Shown one piece after another: positions 16,673 to 25,131 of a DNA stretch of 64,000 bases. The position numbers were made by a program, and so were the translations under genes. The notes beneath the pieces are model-generated. The model was not told the origin of the DNA, did no database searches, and saw nothing but the letters and a program-made list of their open reading frames with translations. The stretch is from the NCBI GenBank assembly GCA_015055725.1, contig SVHO01000003.1:28857-92856 (forward strand), in the 5' to 3' direction. This stretch comes from Clostridiales bacterium. Lineage in GTDB: Bacteria; Bacillota; Clostridia; Christensenellales; Borkfalkiaceae. Every line of letters starts with the position of its first letter. Position 1 is the stretch's first letter.

Positions 16673-17275
16673 ATGGTTACGACAACGAGACGTTCAACTG
16701 AAGTCAGTTCGGCTTATCAACCTGCCAATGGTGGTGTAGGTTTACTTGAAAGACCCGTTAACTACGGTGAATATGCAAGCACGTCGCCTGCCGTGTCTGA
16801 AATTAGTGAGCAAGAATTAGAAGAGCAGAAGGCTAAAAGACAAAACAATTTGCAAAAACTTATGAATTACGATAGGTATTCTGAGCAAGTTGCGGTTGAA
16901 GTTGAAACTGAAAAAGCCTCGCTTGCTGATGAAGATATCCGTCCCACGTCAACCACTATGCAATTTGGCGACGATATTGATATTCGCAAAGAAATGAATA
17001 GGGCGCAAGATAAAAATGAAGACGGCTATTACTTAAATAAAAAAGGTAAGTTAGTAGTCACGTTATATGCGCTTGTTGTCACCGTTATTCTCGCGCTTAT
17101 CGTTATGAATACGGGTGTTTTGGCATCTTTAAGTGCTAAAACTGATGCAAAATCTGCAGAACTTAGTGCAACAGTTGCAAAATATGAAGCAATCCAAAGC
17201 GAAATCGACGCTATGACAAGCCCCGATTACGTTATTGACGTTGCTCAAAATCAATATGGAATGATTAAACAGTAA
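16673..17275 (+). CDS. ftsL: FtsL-like septum protein
   Basis: 200 aa in the FtsL position between rsmH and the PBP. A long hydrophilic cytoplasmic part (1-122) is followed by one transmembrane segment (about 123-147, VVTLYALVVTVILALIVMN) and a short extracytoplasmic coiled coil ending in YVIDVAQNQYGMIKQ, the typical FtsL/DivIC end. FtsL works with DivIB and DivIC to activate the septal synthase. The cytoplasmic part is much longer than usual. Identity comes from position and topology, since FtsL sequences diverge fast. AGGAG ribosome site. Confidence 0.8.
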   Translation: MVTTTRRSTEVSSAYQPANGGVGLLERPVNYGEYASTSPAVSEISEQELEEQKAKRQNNLQKLMNYDRYSEQVAVEVETEKASLADEDIRPTSTTMQFGDDIDIRKEMNRAQDKNEDGYYLNKKGKLVVTLYALVVTVILALIVMNTGVLASLSAKTDAKSAELSATVAKYEAIQSEIDAMTSPDYVIDVAQNQYGMIKQ

Positions 17276-17332
17276 TTAAAAAAAGTCGCTCGAATATACT
17301 ATAATTATAAAGTATATATAAGGAGAACGACT

Positions 17333-19066
17333 ATTATTAAAGACTTTTCTTTAACGATTTTACGAAAGAGGTTATTCGCAGTTTTAGTTGCGGTAGCCTT
17401 TTTATTTTTATGCGTCTTAGGGCGCCTTTTTTACGTTCAAATAATTTGGGGAGAAGATCTTCAAAAAAAGGCTATAGACCAATGGACGCGTGAAATACCC
17501 ATTGTCGCCGAGCGCGGTAAAATTGTTGACGTTAACGGCGTAGTTCTTGCAGATAACGACGATACGTATACCGTCTTCGTTAGGAAAAAAGCGGTTGACA
17601 ACACAACTGAACTTTCTAACGCGTTATCGCAAATTTTAGGCGTAGAATATGATTACGTTTATAATCGATTAACCACCACCGTTTCAAGTGAAGTGACCAT
17701 TAAAAAGCAAGTTTCAAAAGAGAAAATTTCAGAGCTCTTGAAGAAAGGTTTTAAAGGGGTGTATTACTCTCGAGATAACTCTCGCGTGTATCCATATAAC
17801 GAGTTTTTAACTAGCGTTTTGGGGTTTACTTCAACTGACGGAAAAGGTCAGTCTGGATTAGAGCTTTATTACGATAAATATTTATCTGGTATAAACGGTC
17901 AAATACTTTATGAGACGGATATCGTTGGCGTAGAAATTGACGGTGGGAAAGCGAGTTATATACCAGCGACTAACGGCTTAAATTTAAAACTAACTATCGA
18001 TTACGACGTTCAACAGTTATGTGAAACTGCTATGGAACAAGCGATTGAAATTCATAAGGCAAAATCGGCTCAAATCATCGTCTTAGACCCAAACACGGGC
18101 GCAATTCGCGCGTTGTGTTCTAAACCGTCTTACGACTTAAACGCGCCCCCACGTGACGATTTAACTGCTTTGAACGCCCTTTCAAGAAATCGTATAATAT
18201 GTGACGTTTACGAGCCTGGGTCAACTTTCAAAATTCTAACTGCGGCGGCTAACGTTGAAGAATATTTACAAGGCAATAAAAGCGCGTTTTCGCCTAATCA
18301 TATTTATAATTCTTCAAGATATCGTTATATTGACGGGCAAAAGGTAAAATGTTGGAGCAACCATCAAAACGGTAAGCACTCTGCACTAACATTACAAGGC
18401 GGATTAAACAACAGTTGCAATCCGATATTTGTAGATATAGCAACTTCGTTAGGTAAAGAAACGATGTATAAATATATAGAGCTGTTTAATTACGGAAGCG
18501 TCACAGGTGTTGATTTTAACGGCGAATCACAGGGTATGGTGTTGCCCGTTTCCGCTGTTCAAAACGTTGATTTAGCGCGTATAGCATTCGGGCAAACGAT
18601 TGCGGTGACTGCTTTACAACTAGCGGCAGCTACTTGTTCGGCAATTAACGGGGGGAATTATTACACGCCTTATTTAGTGAGCGAAATATACTCTAATGAC
18701 GGTATAATTGCCGAAAAAATTACGCCCAAACTAAAGAATAAAGTTATAAGTGAAAACGCCTCAAAAATAATTAACCAAATGCTTGAATCAGTAGTTGCGG
18801 ACGGGTCTGGTAAACACGCTTATATTGAAGGTTATCGCGTGGCAGGGAAAACAGGAACGGCACAAAAGTATGAGAACGGCGTTATAGCACAAGGGAAATA
18901 CGTTTCATCTTTTGTTGGCTATTTTCCAGCAAACAATCCTAAATATTTAGCGCTCGTAATTATCGACGAGCCTGTTGGTGAATATTATGGTAGCACAGTT
19001 GCAAGCCCTTATGCAAAACAAGTTTTTGAAGGGATAATCAACTTAAAAGGAATAAAAAAATCTTAA
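17333..19066 (+). CDS. ftsI: Class B penicillin-binding protein (FtsI/SpoVD type), apparent ATT start
   Basis: Septal peptidoglycan transpeptidase, about 577 aa. N-terminal transmembrane anchor (about 15-36), dimerisation domain with AERGKIVDVNG, then the transpeptidase domain with SxxK at S297 (GSTFK), SxN at 361-363 (SCN) and KTG at 506-508. No PASTA domain follows. The open frame is uninterrupted from the ftsL stop, but no ATG, GTG or TTG occurs before a GTG at 17693, which would delete the anchor. AGGAG (17321-17325) lies 7 nt before ATT at 17333 and 10 nt before ATT at 17336. It may be the vegetative FtsI or the spore SpoVD. Confidence 0.88.
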   Translation: MIKDFSLTILRKRLFAVLVAVAFLFLCVLGRLFYVQIIWGEDLQKKAIDQWTREIPIVAERGKIVDVNGVVLADNDDTYTVFVRKKAVDNTTELSNALSQILGVEYDYVYNRLTTTVSSEVTIKKQVSKEKISELLKKGFKGVYYSRDNSRVYPYNEFLTSVLGFTSTDGKGQSGLELYYDKYLSGINGQILYETDIVGVEIDGGKASYIPATNGLNLKLTIDYDVQQLCETAMEQAIEIHKAKSAQIIVLDPNTGAIRALCSKPSYDLNAPPRDDLTALNALSRNRIICDVYEPGSTFKILTAAANVEEYLQGNKSAFSPNHIYNSSRYRYIDGQKVKCWSNHQNGKHSALTLQGGLNNSCNPIFVDIATSLGKETMYKYIELFNYGSVTGVDFNGESQGMVLPVSAVQNVDLARIAFGQTIAVTALQLAAATCSAINGGNYYTPYLVSEIYSNDGIIAEKITPKLKNKVISENASKIINQMLESVVADGSGKHAYIEGYRVAGKTGTAQKYENGVIAQGKYVSSFVGYFPANNPKYLALVIIDEPVGEYYGSTVASPYAKQVFEGIINLKGIKKS

Positions 19067-19082
19067 AGAATTTTAAAAAAGA

Positions 19083-19111
19083 TTGACAATGTTTTTTGTT
19101 TTGTGTATATT
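19083..19111 (+). promoter_or_regulatory. Promoter of the GNAT-type gene
   Basis: TTGACA (19083-19088), 17-nt spacer, TATATT (19106-19111). It overlaps an in-frame ATG at 19103, so translation must begin later, at 19148. It marks the switch from the dcw unit to the accessory region. Confidence 0.75.
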
Positions 19112-19147
19112 AAAACCGTTAACTACGTTGTGTTTGGCGGTGAATTT

Positions 19148-20029
19148 ATGAAAAAATACGTAAAAGATTGCATTGATAGTTTAAATGAAGAATATAACTT
19201 CCCCAACACTTATAAGCAAACGATGTATGAAATTTGCGACTTGTTTTCTTGTGATGAAATAGAGAAAATTCTTTCTAATTATAAAAGTACGGAAGAATAT
19301 GACTATCCGGCAATGACTGCTTTAGCAAAAGAACTTTCTGTAAAATATAACGTGCATTTGTTTTGCGTTTATTTGTTTATATTGACGATTCTCGTTCCAA
19401 GATTAAAAGACTTTTATAAAAGAACGGGCGTTAGTGATAAAATTGCTTACGATACAATTCTTGGCATATATTATAAATATAAATGGACTTATGGAATTTT
19501 TAAGGTTGACGGAGTGCGCGGTTGGGGCTGGGCAAAATTAATTTTTAGTGGAAAAACGTATAGAATAGGTCGTTTTGAATATGAAATAAGCGAATTTTTG
19601 TTTGATGAATATCAAAAAGACGGCAACGCCCTTAAAAAGGGCGAACCTGTTTTGAATATCCACATACCAGATACAAAAGAGCCGATAATTAAAGAAATTA
19701 GGAAAGAATCTTATGAGTTAGCAAAAGAATTTTTCCGTGAAAGATTTAATAATAAGCCCATACCATTCGTTTGTTTTTCTTGGATGACTTGCCCGTATAA
19801 CGAACAGTTAATGTCGCCAACTTCAAACGTGATAGATTTTATGCGCGATTTTGAAATTATTAAAGTTGAAGATTTTGATGATTTTAACGAAGTTTCACCA
19901 TTTGTCTTTAACAGCGTTCACGTTGAGATTGAAACTATGCCACAAGAAACTTCTTTGCAAAGAAACATAAAAAAATATTTGCTTGAAGGTAAGAAGTTAG
20001 GTAGGGGATACGGAATATTTTTTAAATAA
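19148..20029 (+). CDS. Acyltransferase domain-containing protein (NAT_N / GNAT_C type)
   Basis: 293 aa. It resembles the two-domain clostridial family with an alpha-helical N-terminal domain (about 1-110) and a GNAT-like C-terminal domain (about 120-290). Recognisable parts are the GRFEYEISEF strand, VLNIHIPD, the ESYELAKEFF helix and FVCFSWMTCPYNEQL. The substrate is unknown. It has its own promoter and a terminator, so it is a single-gene unit at the junction between the PBP gene and the inserted region. Ribosome site GGCGGTG is weak. Confidence 0.7.
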   Translation: MKKYVKDCIDSLNEEYNFPNTYKQTMYEICDLFSCDEIEKILSNYKSTEEYDYPAMTALAKELSVKYNVHLFCVYLFILTILVPRLKDFYKRTGVSDKIAYDTILGIYYKYKWTYGIFKVDGVRGWGWAKLIFSGKTYRIGRFEYEISEFLFDEYQKDGNALKKGEPVLNIHIPDTKEPIIKEIRKESYELAKEFFRERFNNKPIPFVCFSWMTCPYNEQLMSPTSNVIDFMRDFEIIKVEDFDDFNEVSPFVFNSVHVEIETMPQETSLQRNIKKYLLEGKKLGRGYGIFFK

Positions 20030-20045
20030 AATTTTAGAATAATAA

Positions 20046-20085
20046 AAAACCACGTTTAACGAGAGTGTTAGACGTGGTTTTTGTT
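20046..20085. terminator. Bidirectional terminator between the acyltransferase and AraC genes
   Basis: AAAACCACGTTTAAC (20046-20060) pairs with GTTAGACGTGGTTTT (20067-20081), 15 bp with one mismatch and a 6-nt loop. T-run to the right, A-rich to the left. Confidence 0.88.
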
Positions 20086-20088
20086 TTT

Positions 20089-20901
20089 TTAACCGTTTAA
20101 TCTAAATTGCAAAGGCGATAAACCGAATTCAGCTTTGAATTGTTTTATGAAGTGTGAAACGGTTGCATAGCATAAGTTTTCGGAGATTTCTTGCACTGAA
20201 ATATCTCCGTATTTGAGATATTCTTTTGCTTTATTTAGTCTTAATCTATTTCTATATTCGGAAGGACTAACGCCCATTTGTTTTTTAAAAAGCCTTCTAA
20301 AATATTCTTCGCTTATATGGCACTCGCTAGCAAGCGTCGTTATCGATGGGTTTTCAAGGTAATGTAAGTGCAAATATTCAATCCCAGCACTGATTAAAGG
20401 TGACGTTTTATCTAAAGTTTTTTCACATCCCAAAGAATTTAATATTTCAAATAAAACAACTTTGTTTTGAGTGGGTAGGGTGCGTGCGTCTAAAGATAAT
20501 AACTTTAACTTTTGGAACAACTCTTTAACTGCTAACGGAACGAGCGGTGTGAAGATTTGCACTTGCCCGTCGCTTAGTTTAATTTGTTCGCCATCACTAT
20601 TAAAAACGAAAAAGTTAATTTGCAAAGTGGAACTTTTTTCGTGCTTAAAATTGCAAAAGTCAACGTTATATTCACTATTCATCGGCGTGTAAACAACGTC
20701 GCCTGATTTCGCGTAAATTCGTTGGCCGTCTTTTGTTGTGTAAACTGCGTCACAATCATTTAAAAAAATAAGCAAATCATACTTTTTTGGTTTGTTGAAA
20801 CAGTTGAAATTGGTATATGTTAACCAAAAATGTTCCAAAAAATTAAAAAATCGTAAATCATAGTCGGTTTTAGACAACTTTTCAATAGTTAAATTTTTCA
20901 T
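20089..20901 (-). CDS. AraC-family transcriptional regulator
   Basis: 270 aa. A cupin-like N-terminal ligand-binding part (about 40-120, with GQRIYAKSGDVVYTPMNSEY) is joined to a C-terminal double helix-turn-helix (about 170-270). The DNA-binding part includes HISEEYFRRLFKKQMGVSPSEYRNRLRL and the family signature ending FIKQFKAEFGLSPLQFR. It is divergent from the sugar-catabolic operon and is the likely activator, with a sugar or sugar-acid ligand (inference). Confidence 0.9.
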   Translation of the reverse strand: MKNLTIEKLSKTDYDLRFFNFLEHFWLTYTNFNCFNKPKKYDLLIFLNDCDAVYTTKDGQRIYAKSGDVVYTPMNSEYNVDFCNFKHEKSSTLQINFFVFNSDGEQIKLSDGQVQIFTPLVPLAVKELFQKLKLLSLDARTLPTQNKVVLFEILNSLGCEKTLDKTSPLISAGIEYLHLHYLENPSITTLASECHISEEYFRRLFKKQMGVSPSEYRNRLRLNKAKEYLKYGDISVQEISENLCYATVSHFIKQFKAEFGLSPLQFRLNG

Positions 20902-20959
20902 AATTTTAAACTTCCGCTTGGTTTTGTCTTGAAAAATGCAAAATTTCTTTGTTTAAATG

Positions 20960-20988
20960 ATTATACCAAAAGAATATTGAAAAGTAAA
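20960..20988 (-). promoter_or_regulatory. Promoter of the AraC regulator gene
   Basis: On the minus strand: TTTACT (20983-20988), 17-nt spacer, TATAAT (20960-20965). Back to back with the catabolic operon promoter. Confidence 0.65.
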
Positions 20989-21038
20989 CTAATTTAATGT
21001 TGTTTTGAAAAACGATATTTTTATGCCTATTTTGATAT

Positions 21039-21067
21039 TGATTATCACTTTTTAAAAGGGTATAATT
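21039..21067 (+). promoter_or_regulatory. Promoter of the sugar-catabolic operon
   Basis: TTGATT (21039-21044), 17-nt spacer, TATAAT (21062-21067). The 50 bp between the two divergent promoters is the likely site of AraC-family binding. Confidence 0.68.
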
Positions 21068-21095
21068 AAATCAAAAAAATGAACGGAGGTTAATT

Positions 21096-22148
21096 ATGGT
21101 TCGTTTAGGTATTATAGGCTTAGGCAATATCACTCAAGGTGCACACTTTTCATACATGAAAAACTGCACGGGTATTAAACTAACTGCTATTTGTGATATT
21201 GACCAAAATAAACTTGAAAAAGTTGGAAATGATAAAGGTATAGACAATGCTCACCGCTTTGTTGATTATCGTGATTTAATTAAGTGTGAAGACGTTGATG
21301 CAGTTTTAGTTGCAACGCCACACCATCTTCACAAAGAAATGGCGATTGCTGTTTGTGATGCGAAAAAACATTTATTGCTTGAAAAACCTGTTGCTATGGA
21401 CGCGGTTGAGGGTGAAGAAATTTATCAAGCCTTTAAGAAAAACGGCGTTAAGTGTATGGTGTGTTTAAGTTATCACTATTATCCATGTTTTCGCTATGCA
21501 AAAGCCCTTATGGAACAAGGGGTAATAGGTGAGGTTCAAGATATTTATGCACAACACTTTAAGGAAAGTGCGCTTTGGGAAGGCAGAAGGTTGGAGTGGA
21601 GATTTAGAAAAGAATTATCAGGCCACGGTGTTTTGATTGATTTAGGCGTGCATTTAATTGACCTTGGTCAGTTTTTAACTGGTGGGATAAAAAGTGTTTG
21701 TTCAACCGCAAAGATAGCCGTTAAAGAACGCAAATACCTTGATAGTGAAGAGTATGGCGAAGTTACGGTTGATGATTCGTGTAGTTTTATTGCCGAACTT
21801 AAAAACGGCGCACAAGCTGTGTTCACCATTTCGCGCTGTGCTATAGGTAACGCAAATAAAGTTTCCATTGAAATTTACGGAACGAAAGGGGTTATTCGCA
21901 TTGATTCAAATAAGTCAACTGAACTTGTTATAAACACTGATAAACCTGGTAAAAAAGACTTAGGTGATAGGGTTGTGAAAGTTCCCGAAGATTATTATTA
22001 CAATCAAATGCAAGCCTTTGTTAACCTTATTGAAGGCGCGCCTGACAAATATACTCCTACTTTAGAAGATGGCTTAATTACTCAAAAAGTTATAGATGCG
22101 GTTTGGAGTTCTTATGAGAACAGGCGTTGGGAAGACGTTAAGGAGTGA
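21096..22148 (+). CDS. Gfo/Idh/MocA family oxidoreductase (first)
   Basis: 350-aa NAD(P)-dependent sugar or inositol dehydrogenase. Rossmann start RLGIIGLGNITQGAH, the family lysine in LLLEKPVAM (EKP), and an active-site region with HGVLIDLGVHLIDLGQF, where the conserved D and H lie. First of four co-directional genes with tiny gaps, under an AraC-type regulator. GGAGG ribosome site. The substrate cannot be deduced; oxidation or epimerisation of a hexose, aminosugar or inositol is likely. Confidence 0.88.
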   Translation: MVRLGIIGLGNITQGAHFSYMKNCTGIKLTAICDIDQNKLEKVGNDKGIDNAHRFVDYRDLIKCEDVDAVLVATPHHLHKEMAIAVCDAKKHLLLEKPVAMDAVEGEEIYQAFKKNGVKCMVCLSYHYYPCFRYAKALMEQGVIGEVQDIYAQHFKESALWEGRRLEWRFRKELSGHGVLIDLGVHLIDLGQFLTGGIKSVCSTAKIAVKERKYLDSEEYGEVTVDDSCSFIAELKNGAQAVFTISRCAIGNANKVSIEIYGTKGVIRIDSNKSTELVINTDKPGKKDLGDRVVKVPEDYYYNQMQAFVNLIEGAPDKYTPTLEDGLITQKVIDAVWSSYENRRWEDVKE

Positions 22149-22151
22149 TTT

Positions 22152-23174
22152 ATGAATAAAAAGGTTAGGGTCGGAATTATAGGGTGTGGAAGAATTTCCG
22201 TTATGCACTTATTGCCCGCCGTTAATTTAGGGCAAAGCGAACTTGTGTGTGTTTGTGATATTAAGCGGGATAGGGCTGATGCTTGCGCAAAAAAATATTC
22301 CGTTAAGGCTTATTATGATTATAAGGAAATGATTGCAAAAGAGCAGTTAGACGTTGTTCATATTTGCTTGCCACACCATATTCACGTTGAAGTTAGTGTT
22401 TACGCAATGGAACACGGGGTTAACGTTCTTTCTGAAAAACCTATGGCTATTAACTATGAAAGTGCGGTTAAGGCTGTTGAAACGGCAAAGCGTTGCGGGG
22501 TATTTTACGGGGTTATTCTTCAGTGTAGATATAATGATTCTGCGAAACTGGTTAAAAAAGCAGTTGATAGCGGAAAACTCGGTAAAATTATCGGCGCGCG
22601 CTCAACGCTTACTTGGTGGAGACCTGAAGACGTTTATTATTTGACAAGTGACTGGAAAGGAACTTGGGATAAGGCAGGTGGTGGCGTTGTGTTAGACCAA
22701 GCAATTCACTCTATCGATTTAGTTAACTGGATTGTGGGTTCAAGCGTTAAAGAACTTTCTTGTCACCTTTCGTCGCGTGCGCACAAATCGATTGACGTTG
22801 AAGATACGGCTGAGGGTTGCATAACTTATCAAAACGGGGTTAGATACGTTTTTTATTGCACTAATAACTACACTTGCAATGAACCTATAGAAATAAGGTT
22901 GCACTGCGAAAAAGGTAGCGTGGTTATGGATTACGATAATGCCGTGATAAAATATGAAGATGGAACAATAGAAGAAGTGCATGCATTAGAGCATGAAGAA
23001 ATTGAAGGTGGAAAAGATTATTGGGGATTCCAACACGATAAACAAATAGAAAATTTCTATAACGCTTGTTTGGGAATTGAACCTCTTCATATTTCTGGTG
23101 TGGAAGCACTAAAAACGCATAAACTTATATTTGATATTTATAAAATTGGCATGAAAGCTGAAAATTGTTTTTAA
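22152..23174 (+). CDS. Gfo/Idh/MocA family oxidoreductase (second)
   Basis: 340-aa relative of the upstream gene. Rossmann start RVGIIGCGRISVMHLLPAV, EKPM lysine motif, LTWWRPEDVYY and the GGVVLDQAIHSIDLVNW active-site strand with Asp and His. It begins 3 nt after the previous stop with AAGGAG inside the end of that gene. Two successive oxidoreductases of this family often carry out oxidation and re-reduction at different carbons, which gives net epimerisation (known for related pathways; inferred here). Confidence 0.88.
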   Translation: MNKKVRVGIIGCGRISVMHLLPAVNLGQSELVCVCDIKRDRADACAKKYSVKAYYDYKEMIAKEQLDVVHICLPHHIHVEVSVYAMEHGVNVLSEKPMAINYESAVKAVETAKRCGVFYGVILQCRYNDSAKLVKKAVDSGKLGKIIGARSTLTWWRPEDVYYLTSDWKGTWDKAGGGVVLDQAIHSIDLVNWIVGSSVKELSCHLSSRAHKSIDVEDTAEGCITYQNGVRYVFYCTNNYTCNEPIEIRLHCEKGSVVMDYDNAVIKYEDGTIEEVHALEHEEIEGGKDYWGFQHDKQIENFYNACLGIEPLHISGVEALKTHKLIFDIYKIGMKAENCF

Positions 23175-23184
23175 GGAGAAAAAT

Positions 23185-24012
23185 ATGAAATTTGGGACTA
23201 TGGTTAGAGTGTCTGACGTTAATAAGGCGGAGGCGCAATTTCAAAATTTAATAAACGAGGGGTTAGAGGCTTGTCAATTAGTTTATAAGCCTGAAGTTTA
23301 CACTAAAGAAGATGCAGAAATTATCATTAATGCAATAAAAAAGACAGGGATAGACGTTTGCTCTATGTTCGCAGGCTTTCGCGATAACTTTATTTTTTGG
23401 GATGGTTATCACGATTATAACATTGCTGGTATAAATAATCCGCAATTTGGGAAATCACGCGTTGAATATATTAGGGCGGCGGTTGAATTTGCGTCTTGGA
23501 TTGGAATAAAACAGGTTGTTATACACGCAGGTTACGTTGATAATAATCCTTTTTCACCTGATTTTACGCGCATGGTGTCATTGGTTAAGCATATTTGTGC
23601 TTATGCTAAAAGGTTTGGTGTTGATATGCTTTTAGAAACTGGTCAAGAAACTAACATTGCGTTAAAAAGGCTTATCGAGCTTACCGGTGCGGATAATCTC
23701 TTTATAAATTTTGACACGGCAAACCCAATCATTTACGGGTATGGTAACCCAGTTGATGCAATTTACACTTACGGTGAATATATTCGTAATATGCACGCAA
23801 AAGATGCTGTGCCACCAAAAAATATTTACGGACGTGGTGTGGAAACCCCTATTGGTGAAGGTTACGTTGATTTTGAAAGAGTTATTAAAGACTTGAAAAA
23901 AGTTGGTTATGATGGTTATATTATAATCGAAAGAGAAATTGAAGGTGACCAACAAAAAATAGACGTGATGAACGCCATAGCAAAACTTAAAAATTTGTGG
24001 GATAATTTATAA
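23185..24012 (+). CDS. Sugar phosphate isomerase/epimerase (AP endonuclease 2-like TIM barrel)
   Basis: 275 aa with the xylose isomerase-like TIM-barrel fold. Metal-ligand-type residues are seen in VVIHAGY, LLETGQE, FINFDTANP, NMHAKDA and YIIIEREI. Such enzymes are 3-keto-sugar epimerases, hydroxypyruvate isomerases or inosose dehydratase/isomerases, and they regularly accompany Gfo/Idh/MocA dehydrogenases. AAGGAG ribosome site; gaps to both neighbours are short. The exact substrate is unknown. Confidence 0.87.
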   Translation: MKFGTMVRVSDVNKAEAQFQNLINEGLEACQLVYKPEVYTKEDAEIIINAIKKTGIDVCSMFAGFRDNFIFWDGYHDYNIAGINNPQFGKSRVEYIRAAVEFASWIGIKQVVIHAGYVDNNPFSPDFTRMVSLVKHICAYAKRFGVDMLLETGQETNIALKRLIELTGADNLFINFDTANPIIYGYGNPVDAIYTYGEYIRNMHAKDAVPPKNIYGRGVETPIGEGYVDFERVIKDLKKVGYDGYIIIEREIEGDQQKIDVMNAIAKLKNLWDNL

Positions 24013-24031
24013 TCTTTAAGGGAGAAGAATA

Positions 24032-24832
24032 ATGGAAAGAAAAGTAGGCGCAATTACTTTTAAAACGGTGGAAAAAGAATGGGACGTATATTTTGATATG
24101 GCGCTCGTGATGCTGGAAGAGATTATGAAAAACAATTCGCGCGGTAAAAAAACGGTTATGATTGTGCCGGTTGGACCGACTGACCACTATCCAATTTTGA
24201 CAAGATTGGTTAGTCAACTTAAGGTTTCGCTTAAAAACGTTTGGTTTTTTAATATGGATGAATATATGATTTCTCCAAACGAAATGATTTCTCCCAATCA
24301 CGTTATGAGCTTTAAAAAACGTATGGATGATGAGTTCTATTCACGTGTCGACGAAGATTTGCTTATGCCTAAAGAACAAAGATTATTTCCTTGTGTTGGT
24401 AAAGAAAAAGAATACGATAGCTTAATTGAATCTTTGGGTGGCGTCGATTTGTGTATCGGTGGTTTGGGTATTAATGGTCATATTGCTTTTAATGAGGCAG
24501 CTGAAGAAAACGACCCTATAACAGCCGAACAATTTTCAAATCTTCCTACGCGTGTTTTGCCAATTACACGTGAAACTCAAACTATAAACGCATATGGTTA
24601 TCAGCGTGGTGATTTGCGCGGAATGCCAAAGTGGTGTATAACAATCGGAATGAAACAAATTTTGCAATCGCGTAAAATTTATATTGCCTTAAATAGACCT
24701 TGGCAACACGGAATTGTAAAACACGTTTTGTTTGACAAACCGCAACCACAAATTCCCGCAACTCTTTTGCAATGGAACAATAACACAACCATTTGTGCTT
24801 ATAAAGCCGTTGAAGAAGGTTTGTTTGAATAA
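24032..24832 (+). CDS. NagB-like sugar-phosphate isomerase/deaminase, altered active site
   Basis: 266 aa, the length of glucosamine-6-phosphate deaminase. NMDEY (74-78, D76 matching E. coli D72), GHIAFNE (149-155, with H150 and E155) and a C-terminal helix region are present. The base that is Asp in NagB (E. coli D141, in the DGHIAFNE motif) is Asn148 here. It may therefore be a divergent deaminase, an isomerase or a lactonase-like member. Last gene of the sugar operon, GGGAG ribosome site, followed by a terminator. Confidence 0.8.
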   Translation: MERKVGAITFKTVEKEWDVYFDMALVMLEEIMKNNSRGKKTVMIVPVGPTDHYPILTRLVSQLKVSLKNVWFFNMDEYMISPNEMISPNHVMSFKKRMDDEFYSRVDEDLLMPKEQRLFPCVGKEKEYDSLIESLGGVDLCIGGLGINGHIAFNEAAEENDPITAEQFSNLPTRVLPITRETQTINAYGYQRGDLRGMPKWCITIGMKQILQSRKIYIALNRPWQHGIVKHVLFDKPQPQIPATLLQWNNNTTICAYKAVEEGLFE

Positions 24833-24861
24833 AACAAAATAAAAATTAAATAAAAAAGATG

Positions 24862-24913
24862 CCCGTTTTGGTATGATAAAAGTTATATTCTTTTACACTA
24901 AAACGGGTTTTTT
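24862..24913 (+). terminator. Terminator of the sugar-catabolic operon
   Basis: CCCGTTTTGGT (24862-24872) pairs with ACTAAAACGGG (24897-24907), 11 bp with one wobble. The loop is long and can fold further (ATAAAAG with CTTTTA-like ends). It ends in TTTTTT. Confidence 0.75.
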
Positions 24914-25029
24914 GTATTTGTAATGTTGTTTTTATCAACTTTGTGCGTGTTTTTGAAGAGCAAGTGATAAAAATTTTTAATAAAAAGCCTAATTTTATTT
25001 AAATAAAATATATAAAAATATACATTTTA

Positions 25030-25058
25030 TTGCTTTTTCTTCTTTTATGGTGTATACT
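25030..25058 (+). promoter_or_regulatory. Promoter at the head of the polysaccharide locus
   Basis: TTGCTT (25030-25035), 17-nt spacer, TATACT (25053-25058), 74 bp before the aminotransferase start. It sits in the 299-bp gap between the two operons; apart from the terminator on its left, nothing else was recognised in that gap. Confidence 0.6.
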
Positions 25059-25131
25059 TTATAGGTAAGGTGGGTGAAGTCTACCATTTGGTATGATTTA
25101 GAATATAAAACCACTAAAGATAAGGTGTAAA

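Noticed and set aside
17693..17695. GTG as the start of the PBP
   Set aside because: It would delete the membrane anchor and dimerisation domain, lacks a ribosome site and leaves a coding-quality open frame unexplained upstream.
24914..25029. Possible small RNA or riboswitch in the 299-bp gap before the polysaccharide locus
   Set aside because: The sequence is AT-rich, with no conserved riboswitch core or stable fold that I can recognise.
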